NCBI GenBank assembly: GCA_934454845.1 | Contig: CAKSGV010000006.1 | Coordinates: 1 to 64,000, forward strand | DNA length: 64,000 nucleotides | Source of the DNA: an uncultured Eubacteriales bacterium | GTDB taxonomy: Bacteria; Bacillota; Clostridia; Oscillospirales; Acutalibacteraceae | Direction of reading: 5' to 3' | Part shown: piece after piece, positions 44,218-53,612 of the stretch | Layout of the letters: each line of letters begins with the position of its first letter | Position numbering within the stretch: the stretch's first letter is position 1 | Program-made: the position numbers and the translations under genes | The notes under the pieces: generated by a model | The model's database searches: none | What the model saw: only the letters and a program-made list of their open reading frames with translations | Told to the model about the DNA's origin: nothing

Positions 44218-46392
44218 TTATAAGTGAAGAACTCTTTCCTTTATTTCCTGTGTTCTTCCCTGATTCCAGAACTGCGTGCCGATATAGCCGCAGGTTCTTC
44301 TTGCAACATTCATTTTATCCTGATCTGTATTTCCGCAGTCGGGGCAGACCCAAATAAGCTTACCGTCTTTATCCTCTTTGATCTGCATTTCGCCGTCATA
44401 TCCGCAAACCTGGCAGTAATCGCTCTTTGTGTTAAGCTCGGCATACATAATATGGTTATAAATAAATTTCATAACGCTTAAAACTGCCGGGATATTATTC
44501 TGCATATCGGGAACTTCGACATACGAAATAGCTCCTCCGGGAGAAAGCGCCTGGAATTTCGATTCAAGCTCAAGCTTTTTAAATGCGTCTATTTGCTCCG
44601 TTACGTGGATATGATAGCTGTTTGTTATATAGTTTTTATCAGTAACGCCCTTGACGATACCGAATCTCTTTTGCAAGCATTTTGCAAATTTATAGGTCGT
44701 GCTTTCAAGAGGCGTGCCGTAAAGAGAATAGTCTATATTTTCTTCCGCTTTCCATTTGGCGGTGTATTCATTGAGCTTTTTCATTATTTCAAGACCTAAT
44801 TCCTCGCCCTCTTTTTCGGTAAGCTTTTTGCCGATAAGAGAATACACACATTCCCAAAGGCCTGCATATCCGAGAGAAAGGGTTGAATATCCGCCGTGGA
44901 GATATTTATCAATGGTTTCGCCTTTTTTAAGTCTTAAAAGCGCGCCGTGCTGCCAAAGAATAGGTGCGGCGTCTGACAAAGTGCCGGTGAGCCTTTCGTG
45001 GCGGCATTTAAGAGCTGTGTGGCAAAGTTCCATTCTTTCATCGAAAATCTCCCAGAATTTCTTTATATCTTTCTGTGCGGAAAGACCGATATCAACGAGA
45101 TTGACTGTGACAACGCCCTGATTAAATCTGCCGTAATACTTCGGCTTGCCGTTTTCATCGACATAAGGTGTCAAGAAGCTGCGGCAGCCCATACAGGTAT
45201 AGCAGTGACCTTCGCCGTTTTTATCGATTTTATTTTCAAGCATAATTTTCTCGGAAATATAATCGGGCACCATTCTCTTAGCTGTGCATTTGGCGGCAAG
45301 TTCTGTCAAATACCAATAAGGGGAGTTCTCGGAAATATTATCTTCTTCAAGAACATAGATAAGCTTAGGAAATGCAGGCGTTATCCATACTCCCTTTTCA
45401 TTTTTAACGCCTTGAATTCTCTGCTTGAGCGTTTCTTCTATGATCATAGCAAGGTCGGCTTTTTCCTGCGGATCCTTTGTTTCGTTAAGATACATAAATA
45501 CGGTTACAAAAGGAGCCTGTCCGTTAGTAGTAAGAAGGGTCACTACCTGATACTGGATCATCTGAATACCCTTGCGGACTTCCTCGCGCAAACGCTTTTC
45601 CACGATTTTTTCCAGCTTATCCTTATCCGTGCATCCTACCTCTTCAAGCTCTTCTTTGACAGACACAGTAATCTTTTCACGGCTGATCTGAACAAAAGGC
45701 GCAAGATGGGTTAAAGAAATGCTCTGTCCGCCGTACTGACTCGAAGCAACCTGCGCTATTATCTGAGTTGCTATATTGCAGGCAGTTGAAAAGCTATGTG
45801 GCTTTTCGATTAAAGTTCCGCTTATAACGGTACCGTTTTGCAGCATATCCTCAAGATTTACAAGATCGCAGTTATGCATATGTTGAGCGAAATAATCCGC
45901 GTCGTGAAAATGGATAAGACCCTGCTCGTGAGCCTCCACAACATTTGAGGGAAGAAGGATTCTCTTTGTGATATCCTTACTTACCTCACCTGCCATATAA
46001 TCGCGCTGAACGCTGTTTACAGTAGGATTCTTATTAGAATTTTCCTGCTTTACTTCCTCATTGTTGCACTCGATAAGGGCAAGAATCTGCTCGTCAGTCG
46101 TGTTGGATTTTCGGATAAGCTGACGGTTATACCTATAAGTAATATATCTTCTTGCAACCGAGAAAGCCCTCTGATTCATTATCTGATTTTCGACAATATC
46201 CTGAATTTCCTCTACTCCAAGCGCTCTATTCACATTTCTTACCGCAAGCTCAACATCTTCGGCTATTCTTTTTATCTGGAGCTCGCTCATTCTTTCGCTC
46301 GGAACGACACTTTCATTTGCTTTTGTTACGGCAACAATGATTTTTGATGGGTCAAACTCGACCTCCGCGCCGCTTCTTTTAATGATTTTCAT
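44218..46392 (-). CDS. nrdD: Anaerobic (class III) ribonucleoside-triphosphate reductase
   Basis: 724 residues: an N-terminal ATP-cone (about 1-95, KIIKRSGAEVEFDPSKI), a 10-stranded barrel, a zinc site (CQVCGYDG ... CPDCGNTD) and the glycyl radical loop RRTCGYIGTQ with G702. Reduces NTPs using formate or a thioredoxin-like donor. NrdR boxes lie just upstream (46409-46456). Confidence 0.98.
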   Translation of the reverse strand: MKIIKRSGAEVEFDPSKIIVAVTKANESVVPSERMSELQIKRIAEDVELAVRNVNRALGVEEIQDIVENQIMNQRAFSVARRYITYRYNRQLIRKSNTTDEQILALIECNNEEVKQENSNKNPTVNSVQRDYMAGEVSKDITKRILLPSNVVEAHEQGLIHFHDADYFAQHMHNCDLVNLEDMLQNGTVISGTLIEKPHSFSTACNIATQIIAQVASSQYGGQSISLTHLAPFVQISREKITVSVKEELEEVGCTDKDKLEKIVEKRLREEVRKGIQMIQYQVVTLLTTNGQAPFVTVFMYLNETKDPQEKADLAMIIEETLKQRIQGVKNEKGVWITPAFPKLIYVLEEDNISENSPYWYLTELAAKCTAKRMVPDYISEKIMLENKIDKNGEGHCYTCMGCRSFLTPYVDENGKPKYYGRFNQGVVTVNLVDIGLSAQKDIKKFWEIFDERMELCHTALKCRHERLTGTLSDAAPILWQHGALLRLKKGETIDKYLHGGYSTLSLGYAGLWECVYSLIGKKLTEKEGEELGLEIMKKLNEYTAKWKAEENIDYSLYGTPLESTTYKFAKCLQKRFGIVKGVTDKNYITNSYHIHVTEQIDAFKKLELESKFQALSPGGAISYVEVPDMQNNIPAVLSVMKFIYNHIMYAELNTKSDYCQVCGYDGEMQIKEDKDGKLIWVCPDCGNTDQDKMNVARRTCGYIGTQFWNQGRTQEIKERVLHL

Positions 46393-46408
46393 CAGTTTCT
46401 CCTCCCGG

Positions 46409-46456
46409 ACACTAAATATTGTGGTTTTAAAAACAGCATATCACTACTTATTGATT
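46409..46456. promoter_or_regulatory. Tandem NrdR boxes of the nrdDG-dut operon
   Basis: Box 1 ACACTAAATATTGTGG (46409-46424) matches the NrdR consensus closely; box 2 TCACTACTTATTGATT (46441-46456) matches more weakly. They are exactly 32 bases apart, three helical turns, the usual NrdR arrangement. A minus-strand TTGACA (46457-46462) sits just upstream of box 2, so binding would cover the promoter. Confidence 0.8.
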
Positions 46457-46610
46457 GTCAAGTGAATTTATTATACCACTTTTTATGAAATTTTCAATAG
46501 TCAAAAAACATTTTTATTTATTTCATCATATATGACAAAACGTTTCATATTAAATTGTATATAATAACTACATATTGTATATGACAACTTGATAACATAA
46601 TATATATAGT

Positions 46611-46649
46611 AACGCGGTTTGAAAAGATAACATCTTTTCAAACCGCGTT
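46611..46649. terminator. Hairpin between nrdD and the DUF2156-GNAT gene
   Basis: A perfect 18-bp stem (core CGCGGTTTGAAAAGAT) with a 3-base loop lies 5 bases after the DUF2156-GNAT stop. The minus-strand side lacks a good T run, so termination may be inefficient. The AT-rich stretch 46463-46610 shows no gene. Confidence 0.6.
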
Positions 46650-46653
46650 TTAA

Positions 46654-48036
46654 TCATTCAAGCGTATCTTTAAAATACAATTCTTTTATTTCGCTTTGAA
46701 ACTTTGCGAAATACATAAATCCTGATTTATCTTCCGGTTTTTTACAAAGCTTTTGCAGCTCTTTGTGCTTATCGGATATTTCTATATAAGCATTGCCTTT
46801 TAATTCCGCAGAATCAGCTGCTTTAAAGCCGCAGCTTTCATAGAATTTTTTTAAATCCTCATCTGCAGGCTTTAAAAAAACAAAAACAGCTTCATTTCGC
46901 ATCGAGTCTTTAATAAGTTTTCGCATATATCCCTTGTTCCGCTCGGAGCTCTTTGTAACAGCACCGTAAATATAAACGGCTTTATATTCCTTATTATTTA
47001 ATATCAATTTGCAGTCTATCGCAAAAAGCATTGATACGGGCAAATTATTAATTTTTATCGATTTGATATTATCACCGAAATATTCAAAAAGCAATGGATC
47101 ATATTCCTTATCCCAGCCGAATGCGGAGCAATAAAGATCGATAAATTCATCGAATTTTGAATTTGTTTTCTTAAAACAATAATATTTTTTGATTTTTTTA
47201 ACAGGATGATAAGAAAGCTTTGCTTTTCTAAGCCCCGGCAATCCCATATCATCTTCCCTGTTTAAAAACTTAAAATCCGATATTTCTCTCGCGGCAAATT
47301 CACGGTTTATAACTGTATAGCCCGATTGATATTCACTGAGCGCTTTTTCAAAATGAACATCGGCTGTTTTTTCATTTAAAGCCGAGCCTATTGTAAATGC
47401 AACAACTTCGCCTTTTACTCTTATAAGACCACCGAAAACGGGAAGCTTATCAAAATTATCAAGTATTTTTAAAATACCCTCACGCTCGCAGATAAGCTTT
47501 TCATCCGATTTATAATTATTCTGCTCAAACCATAAAATTGCGCATTTTTTCACATCTGGCGCATTAGAAGATGAAATGCTTTCATATTGATAGTTGTAAT
47601 TTTTAGAAAAATTCGCAATATGGTTTCTTTTTGAGTGATATTTTTTACCATTTAAAAAAGCAAGATCGGAAGCGGCATAAAGATAATCGTCATTATCAGG
47701 TGTATAAGCGAAATGATAATGATCCTTATACTCTTTTTTGAATTTTTCAAAATTCTCTCCCTCTATCGCCCTAATATCGGGAAATTCTTCTTCTGCCGCG
47801 CTTTTAATAACATCAAAGCTTTCTGTGGAATAATGCGGAAGAAGATACAAATAATCTTCTTTTTTCTTTCCGTATCGGACTATTAAAACCCCGTCTTTCA
47901 CGGCATATTTTATCCCGAAAAAATTTTGCCAGACAAAAAAGCTTATAAAAGAGGTTTCGCAGGAGTCCGAATTAAATGAGGATAAAAATCCGTTTACTTT
48001 TTCACAGTCTTTTATTTGAAATTCCGAAAATTTCAA
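46654..48036 (-). CDS. DUF2156-GNAT fusion acyltransferase
   Basis: 460 residues. The first about 290 match the DUF2156 fold (LYAASDLAFLNGKKYHSKRNHIANFSKNYNY ... GLPGLRKAKLSYHP), related to the catalytic domain of aminoacyl-phosphatidylglycerol synthases. Residues about 300-430 form a GNAT acetyltransferase (AVYIYGAVTKSSERNKGYMRKLI, the acetyl-CoA loop, then FYESCGFKA). Both halves use the acyltransferase fold; the substrate is unknown. Transcribed alone. Confidence 0.85.
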   Translation of the reverse strand: MKFSEFQIKDCEKVNGFLSSFNSDSCETSFISFFVWQNFFGIKYAVKDGVLIVRYGKKKEDYLYLLPHYSTESFDVIKSAAEEEFPDIRAIEGENFEKFKKEYKDHYHFAYTPDNDDYLYAASDLAFLNGKKYHSKRNHIANFSKNYNYQYESISSSNAPDVKKCAILWFEQNNYKSDEKLICEREGILKILDNFDKLPVFGGLIRVKGEVVAFTIGSALNEKTADVHFEKALSEYQSGYTVINREFAAREISDFKFLNREDDMGLPGLRKAKLSYHPVKKIKKYYCFKKTNSKFDEFIDLYCSAFGWDKEYDPLLFEYFGDNIKSIKINNLPVSMLFAIDCKLILNNKEYKAVYIYGAVTKSSERNKGYMRKLIKDSMRNEAVFVFLKPADEDLKKFYESCGFKAADSAELKGNAYIEISDKHKELQKLCKKPEDKSGFMYFAKFQSEIKELYFKDTLE

Positions 48037-48098
48037 GATCTCAATTCCTTTATAACATAAACTGAATATATTTTATCACAAAAAAATGTTAAATTCAA

Positions 48099-48770
48099 TC
48101 ATATAACATAAAAGAAAATACAGAAAAACTGCAGTATACTTCCTATTACGACAAAAATATGAAATACAGAATGCATATATCTGTGCTTTGAGCCGAGACC
48201 GTAAAGCACGGCACCGACGGTATAGGAAATTCCTCCGAGAAGCAGGAAAATAAGGCCGGGCAAAGCAACAGTTTTAATAACGGGTTTTGCAAAAAAGACC
48301 ACGCACCAGCCGGTGAGAATATAGCAGATCATAGAAAGCACGGAATACTTTTTAAGGTCGATCGCAGTAAAAACGCAGGCAGTGATCAAAAATCCCCAAA
48401 CAAGCCCGAATAAAGTCCACCCTAAAGCCATGGAATATTTTCTTACGGCGCAAAGAGCGATAGGCGTATAAGTTCCGCCGATAAGAAAATATATCGTGCA
48501 GTGATCTATCACCTGCATAACCTTTTTAGGCATACCTTTTATAAGTCCGTGATAAACGCTTGACATTGTATATAATACCACCATACTCGCTCCGTATACA
48601 CTGCAGGATACCACGGCATACGCGTCTGAAACGATCGCCGCTTTTATAACACAAAGCACCAATGCCGCTAAGCCGAAAGCTCCTCCGACAATATGCGATA
48701 CCATATTAAAGATTTCCTCACCCTTTGTGTAATCGGGCAGTTTTCTGTCCGAAAGCTTTGTTCTTGACAT
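48099..48770 (-). CDS. Hemolysin III / PAQR-family membrane protein
   Basis: A 223-residue seven-helix protein of the HlyIII/YqfA/PAQR superfamily: GEEIFNMVSHIVGG with H26, SSVYHG and DHCTIYFLIGGTYTP, and HSVFHIFVVIG near the end provide the conserved His and Asp residues of a metal site. Bacterial members affect membrane fluidity; hemolytic action is known only in a few. A -10 TATAAT lies about 40 bases upstream with a weak -35. Confidence 0.9.
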   Translation of the reverse strand: MSRTKLSDRKLPDYTKGEEIFNMVSHIVGGAFGLAALVLCVIKAAIVSDAYAVVSCSVYGASMVVLYTMSSVYHGLIKGMPKKVMQVIDHCTIYFLIGGTYTPIALCAVRKYSMALGWTLFGLVWGFLITACVFTAIDLKKYSVLSMICYILTGWCVVFFAKPVIKTVALPGLIFLLLGGISYTVGAVLYGLGSKHRYMHSVFHIFVVIGSILQFFCIFFYVI

Positions 48771-48906
48771 AACTTTCCTCCCTGATTTGTTTTTTTATAT
48801 TATAATCGCCTGTTTTATAAAAAGTAAACCTACAAAGAATTTATCTCCTATACTGAAAATTATTATTGAGTAGAATTGGCGGATTTACTTCTACCGATAG
48901 TAGAAA

Positions 48907-48934
48907 AGCGCCTGAGAAAGTAATCTCAGGCGCT
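48907..48934 (-). terminator. Terminator of the MMPL operon
   Basis: AGCGCCTGAGA / TCTCAGGCGCT, a perfect 11-bp stem with a 6-base loop, followed by TTTTCT on the minus strand, 14 bases past the stop. Confidence 0.85.
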
Positions 48935-48948
48935 AAAGAAATGAGAAA

Positions 48949-50775
48949 CTATTTATCTGCTTTAATGGAATCGGTTTTATAAACGAACTTAACGCTTCCA
49001 TCCATTTCATCCGAAATACCGGAGAAAGATTTATAATTCTTTGAAACATCAACCGTGGCTTTCGCTCTTACAACAAGATTCCTTACATCGCCGTTTGCAA
49101 GATCGGTGATCTTTTTGATGCCTTGTTCGTTAAACTGCTTAAGTCCGTCGTTTAAACTTCCGGCACCGTCTTTAAGCTGACCGACACCGCTCTTTAAAGC
49201 GGGAAGCTTTGAAGAAAGCTCGTTTACTCCGCTCTGAACCTGACTTACGCCTGCGGTGTATTTATATATTCCTTCGTAAAGCTCTTTGTATCCGTCAAGC
49301 TTACTTAATGCCGCATCTATCTCGGGTTTTAAAGTGGATTTTGCAAGAGTAAGGCGAAGACCGTTTATTGCCATTTGTCCCTGAGCGCCGAGTGCATTAA
49401 AAGTCTGTATTGCTTGATTGCGCAGCGTATCGTTTAGCATAACCGCTTTAACGGCTTCTATTGCTTCCGCCTGAGTTATCTGAGGATTTGAAGCATATTG
49501 CTGATAGAGTACAAAAGTAGCTACATCATATAAGCTGTCAGGCACTCCCGCGTCTGCAAGAGCATTATTTAAAGATGTTTTTGCTATTCCTACAAGCTGT
49601 GAAGTCTGAGTGGCGTTAGGCGAAGCGACAAGATTATTTAAAACCGAATTGTAGTTTTCAATAGTAAGATTATCAATGGTGATACCCTTTGAGGTAATAG
49701 TTTGATAAGCGTTATCAAGAAGACCGTTAAACACTTGGGTTGCACCGGAAGTAAGATTGCCGTTTTGCGAAGTAAGCTCGGATAAGCCTGAGGCTAATTT
49801 ATTTACGCCTGCAATAAGCTCGTCTGATTTGCCGAGAAGTGTAACAAGACCGGAGTAAAGCTGTGAGGAACCTTCGGTAAGCTGTGTCATAGCCGAGGTT
49901 ACCTTTGAAAGCTGTTCTTCAAGCTCGGATACGGAATTCACCTTAGAAGTATCGATCTCATTAAAAAGATTGTTAGCCGCTATGGTTACGGTGTTAGACA
50001 TTTTAAAGTTCTTCACATCGGCTGTGATTTCAACATAATCGGGAATATTGAGTTTATCCTTTGAAATATTGAGGTTACTCTGAAGTCCGGGGAATGCAAT
50101 ACCTGCAACGGCGGAATGATCGCCGTCGTTTATGATCTTGCCGTTTGTAACTTCAATATTTGTGAAAACATCGTTGTCAAGAAGCATTCCTGTAAGCATT
50201 GCAAAAGGAACATAGATTTTCTCATCCTTGCCGTCGATATTAACGGTTTCATATTGATTATTCGAATAATCGTACCTGACGGTTACTTTACCGCTCTTTC
50301 CTGCGAGCTTATCGGGAGAGATCTCCTTGCCGTCAAGCTTATAGGAAACCGAAAGCTTAACGGGAAGCTCTTTATCTATACTGCCCTTGTAATAAATATC
50401 GTTGCCCTGAGCATCCCATACTTTCATATTATCGGAGCTCATAGTATAAGTTTCATCGCCCTTGACATTTTCAGCGTCTTTAAGTTCGGATTTATCCGTA
50501 AGCTTTGCGGCATTCAAGGAATTTTTTATCCAATCGCTGACAATTATTTTCTCAACGCTGCCGTCTGCTCCTGCAATAACATAAACAGTTTCGTTTTTCT
50601 CGGCTTTTGAAGATAAGGTTTCAGCCTTTTCTTCCGTAGCGGCCGCAGTTTTTTCGGTATCATTTTTCTTTCCCGAAGTTACCGCTATTGCGGTGACGGC
50701 ACTGCTCAACACAACTGCCGCACCGAGCAAAGCGGAAATAGGTCTTATTAAACTTTTTTTATCAAGATGTTTCAT
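48949..50775 (-). CDS. Secreted YhgE/Pip-like coiled protein linked to an MMPL exporter
   Basis: 608 residues: signal or anchor helix (about 10-32), a beta-rich domain (about 60-280), then long helical stretches with heptad-like repeats of the YhgE/Pip type (QLTEGSSQLYSGLVTLL, LKSGVGQLKDGAGSLNDGL). Proteins with these repeats pair with RND/MMPL or ABC-2 exporters and are thought to span the wall region. It starts 4 bases inside the MMPL gene. Partnership is inferred from context. Confidence 0.8.
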   Translation of the reverse strand: MKHLDKKSLIRPISALLGAAVVLSSAVTAIAVTSGKKNDTEKTAAATEEKAETLSSKAEKNETVYVIAGADGSVEKIIVSDWIKNSLNAAKLTDKSELKDAENVKGDETYTMSSDNMKVWDAQGNDIYYKGSIDKELPVKLSVSYKLDGKEISPDKLAGKSGKVTVRYDYSNNQYETVNIDGKDEKIYVPFAMLTGMLLDNDVFTNIEVTNGKIINDGDHSAVAGIAFPGLQSNLNISKDKLNIPDYVEITADVKNFKMSNTVTIAANNLFNEIDTSKVNSVSELEEQLSKVTSAMTQLTEGSSQLYSGLVTLLGKSDELIAGVNKLASGLSELTSQNGNLTSGATQVFNGLLDNAYQTITSKGITIDNLTIENYNSVLNNLVASPNATQTSQLVGIAKTSLNNALADAGVPDSLYDVATFVLYQQYASNPQITQAEAIEAVKAVMLNDTLRNQAIQTFNALGAQGQMAINGLRLTLAKSTLKPEIDAALSKLDGYKELYEGIYKYTAGVSQVQSGVNELSSKLPALKSGVGQLKDGAGSLNDGLKQFNEQGIKKITDLANGDVRNLVVRAKATVDVSKNYKSFSGISDEMDGSVKFVYKTDSIKADK

Positions 50776-52874
50776 ACCATTGCCTCCGTTTTATTTTCTT
50801 TTGATTTGCCTACATTTCCCATACCAAGCGTTGTTTTGCAGATGATTTTGTCAAACAGCATAAGCAGTGCCGGCAAAAGAAGAATAACGCATATCATACT
50901 TACTATTGCGCCTCGCGCCATAAGCATACACATTGAACTTATAATATCGATATCGGAATAAACCGCAACTCCGAATGTTGCCGCGAAAAGTCCGAAACCG
51001 CTGACAATAATTGACGGAATAGAAGTCGATAAAGCCTCTGTTACGCTGTCACGCTTGCTCTTTCCGCCTATGCGCTCTGTTTTATAACGAGTTGTCATAA
51101 GTATCGCATAGTCGACAGTGGCGCCGAGCTGTATAGTGCTTATGCAGATAGGTGCTATAAAAGGCAGCGACTGACCGAGATAATGCGGAAGACCTAAGTT
51201 TATAAATATTGCGAACTCGATGATCGCTATAAGGATAAACGGAAGAGTGATACTCTTTTCAACAGCCGCAATTATTATGAATATCGCAACTATTGAAACG
51301 GCGTTTACAACCTTGAAGTCGTGATCGGTGGTTTCGATCATATCTTTCATACAAGGCGCCTCACCTATGAGCATTCCTGTTTTATCGTAAGATTTAAGTA
51401 TCTTATTAAGTGAATCTATCTGCGAGTTGACTTTATCGCTCGCTACCTTATATTCGGAATTTATAAGAAGAAGCTTCCAATTGTTGCTTTCTAAGGTTTC
51501 CTTAAGTTCATCGGGGATGATCTCTTCGGGAACGCTGCTTCCGATAACCGAGTCAAGACCGAGAACATATTTAACACCGTCTACCTTTTCCATTTCCTTT
51601 GACATTTGCTTAACGGTTTTTGAAGAAAGGTCGGCGTTTACTAAGAGCATATGCGTTGAAGCAACATCAAAATCATCTGAAAGCTTTGAGTTTGCTATTA
51701 CATAATCCATATCCTTTGGCAAGCACTCGCCGAGATCGTAATAAACCTCGCTGTTGGTTTTCGAGTAGCCATAATAAGCAGGGGCGATAAGCAAAACAAA
51801 AGCAACTAAAAATGCGGGATAAACCTTGCAAATCTTTTTAGAAAGCTTTGTCATATCAGGTATCAGCGAGCGGTGGCGCGTGGCGTGGAGCGGTTTATCA
51901 AGCACTAAGATAAGTGCCGGCAAAACCGTAACGCAACCTATAACTCCGAATATAACGCCCTTTGCCATAACAATTCCCAAGTCTTTACCTAATGTAAAGG
52001 ACATAAAGCAAAGAGCGGCAAATCCGGCAACCGTCGTAATAGAGCTTCCTACTACAGAGGTAAGAGTTTTATGAATTGCGACCGCCATAGCTTCTTTATG
52101 ATCATCATAAAGCTCGCGCTGCTCGTTATAGCTGTGCCAGAGGAATATTGAATAGTCCATTGTGACTGCCAGCTGTAAAACAGCCGAAAGCGCTTTGGTT
52201 ATATATGATATTTCTCCGAAGAAGTAGTTTGTTCCGAGATTTAAAAGAATCATCATTCCGATAGACGCCAGAAAAACAAACGGAACAAGCCAGCCGTCAA
52301 GCAGGATAAGCATTGCGACGCAAGCAAGAGCTACCGCTATTCCCACATATATCGGCTCTTCTTTTTCGCAAAGGTCTTTAAGGTCAGTAACAAGTGCCGA
52401 CATTCCCGAAACAAAGCACTGTTTGCCTACGACCTTACGTATCTCCCTTATAGCGTCCATTGTGACATCGGCTGAAGTCGCGCTGTCAAAGAATACCGCC
52501 ATCATTGTTGCGTCTTTAGTATTGAACGCTTCATAGATCTCATCCGGTAGCATTTCTTTCGGAATTGAAATATCGGCAAGCGAAGAATACCAAAGGACTG
52601 TTTCAACGTGGTCGACCTTTTCAATTTTGTTTACAATTTTTTCGACATCTTTATCGGGCATATTTTCAACCACGATGAACGAAAATGCACCCTTGCCGAA
52701 ATCTTTCATCAGCTCATCCTGACCGATGACAGTATCCATATCGTCGGGCAGGTAATTGAGCATATCGTAATTAATTCTTGTTGAGAGCATTCCGAAAAGC
52801 GACGGCACCATAAGAGCCACGGCTATTATCAAAATTGCCACTCTGTGTTTTACAACTGCTCTTGAAAAACGCAT
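50772..52874 (-). CDS. MMPL/RND-family exporter
   Basis: A 700-residue protein with 12 predicted helices as two six-helix repeats, each with an extracytoplasmic domain after its first helix (after HRVAILIIAVALMVPSL and the second near residue 350). TMDYSIFL in helix 4 and ATVDYAILM in the second repeat are the proton-relay segments of RND pumps. Substrate unknown; lipids, pigments or drugs are typical. Downstream of a DUF308 protein and a TetR gene that likely controls it. Confidence 0.92.
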   Translation of the reverse strand: MRFSRAVVKHRVAILIIAVALMVPSLFGMLSTRINYDMLNYLPDDMDTVIGQDELMKDFGKGAFSFIVVENMPDKDVEKIVNKIEKVDHVETVLWYSSLADISIPKEMLPDEIYEAFNTKDATMMAVFFDSATSADVTMDAIREIRKVVGKQCFVSGMSALVTDLKDLCEKEEPIYVGIAVALACVAMLILLDGWLVPFVFLASIGMMILLNLGTNYFFGEISYITKALSAVLQLAVTMDYSIFLWHSYNEQRELYDDHKEAMAVAIHKTLTSVVGSSITTVAGFAALCFMSFTLGKDLGIVMAKGVIFGVIGCVTVLPALILVLDKPLHATRHRSLIPDMTKLSKKICKVYPAFLVAFVLLIAPAYYGYSKTNSEVYYDLGECLPKDMDYVIANSKLSDDFDVASTHMLLVNADLSSKTVKQMSKEMEKVDGVKYVLGLDSVIGSSVPEEIIPDELKETLESNNWKLLLINSEYKVASDKVNSQIDSLNKILKSYDKTGMLIGEAPCMKDMIETTDHDFKVVNAVSIVAIFIIIAAVEKSITLPFILIAIIEFAIFINLGLPHYLGQSLPFIAPICISTIQLGATVDYAILMTTRYKTERIGGKSKRDSVTEALSTSIPSIIVSGFGLFAATFGVAVYSDIDIISSMCMLMARGAIVSMICVILLLPALLMLFDKIICKTTLGMGNVGKSKENKTEAMV

Positions 52875-52892
52875 TTTATATTATTTCCTCCT

Positions 52893-53489
52893 TTAGTTAT
52901 CGTCGGAATAATCCGCTTCATAATCAGCAGGCCTTTTTACCTCGGCAATTTTAACTGCCGCAAGGACCGTAAATAAATTTAAAATGCCCTCAAAGAACAT
53001 CGAAACGCCTAAAAGTATCATCAGAATTCTGCTGCCTGCATTCGGGTTTATAATCGCCGCAAGGCCGAAGCCCGCCGCTATAAGCGCAAGCACTAAGATG
53101 ATCCACCATTTCCCTATTCCGAATTTCTTTGAATCAAGCGAGATCTGAATTTTAAAAAGACCGTCTGTTAAAAATACCGCTCCGAGAATAAGACCTATAA
53201 GCTTTGCAAATCTGTCGGGATTAGCAAGCATAAGCACTCCTAAAACCGCAAGCAGTATTCCGAAAGCGAGGTCATACTGAAAAGCGAGCCTGTAAATATC
53301 GTTAGAAAAGTATCCGATAATTTTAATCGCTCCGAAAAGCAACAAAAGAATTCCGCAAAGGATACCCAAAAGGCCAAGCGAAAAATCGGGCTTGAACACA
53401 ACGAAAAGTCCCAGAACGCAAAGAAGAACAGATATTATTATATATCCTGCCTTTGCTGTGTACATCGGGCTTTTAGAACAGTTTTTCAT
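52893..53489 (-). CDS. DUF308/HdeD-like membrane protein
   Basis: 198 residues with six helices in three hairpins, matching the HdeD/DUF308 pattern (LGLLGILCGILLLLFGAIKIIGYF, and two related repeats). Function unknown; acid or stress tolerance is known for E. coli HdeD. It is 18 bases upstream of the MMPL gene. Confidence 0.85.
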   Translation of the reverse strand: MKNCSKSPMYTAKAGYIIISVLLCVLGLFVVFKPDFSLGLLGILCGILLLLFGAIKIIGYFSNDIYRLAFQYDLAFGILLAVLGVLMLANPDRFAKLIGLILGAVFLTDGLFKIQISLDSKKFGIGKWWIILVLALIAAGFGLAAIINPNAGSRILMILLGVSMFFEGILNLFTVLAAVKIAEVKRPADYEADYSDDN

Positions 53490-53529
53490 TTATCTCTACC
53501 TCCTTTATCCACGATACACAGTATATACA

Positions 53530-53562
53530 AAAAAACCTGCCCGATAAATAGGCAGGTTTTTT
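53530..53562. terminator. Terminator between the TetR gene and the MMPL operon
   Basis: AAAAAACCTGCC / GGCAGGTTTTTT, a perfect 12-bp stem with T runs on both strands. A TATACT motif just past it on the minus strand may start the DUF308-MMPL transcript. Confidence 0.85.
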
Positions 53563-53584
53563 AATTTTGATGAATTTTCAGACA

Positions 53585-53603
53585 TTAGGCATAATTTGCC
53601 TAA
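53585..53603. promoter_or_regulatory. Inverted repeat after the TetR gene, candidate operator
   Basis: TTAGGCA-TAATT-TGCCTAA is a perfect 7-bp dyad between the TetR stop and the terminator. It could bind the TetR protein or just be RNA structure; its distance from a clear promoter weakens the operator reading. Confidence 0.35.
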
Positions 53604-53612
53604 AAACCGGAT

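Noticed and set aside
46500..46610. Direct repeats around ATATGACAA/TATATAA as an attachment site or iteron array
   Set aside because: The matches are short, AT-rich and irregularly spaced, no more than expected for such composition.
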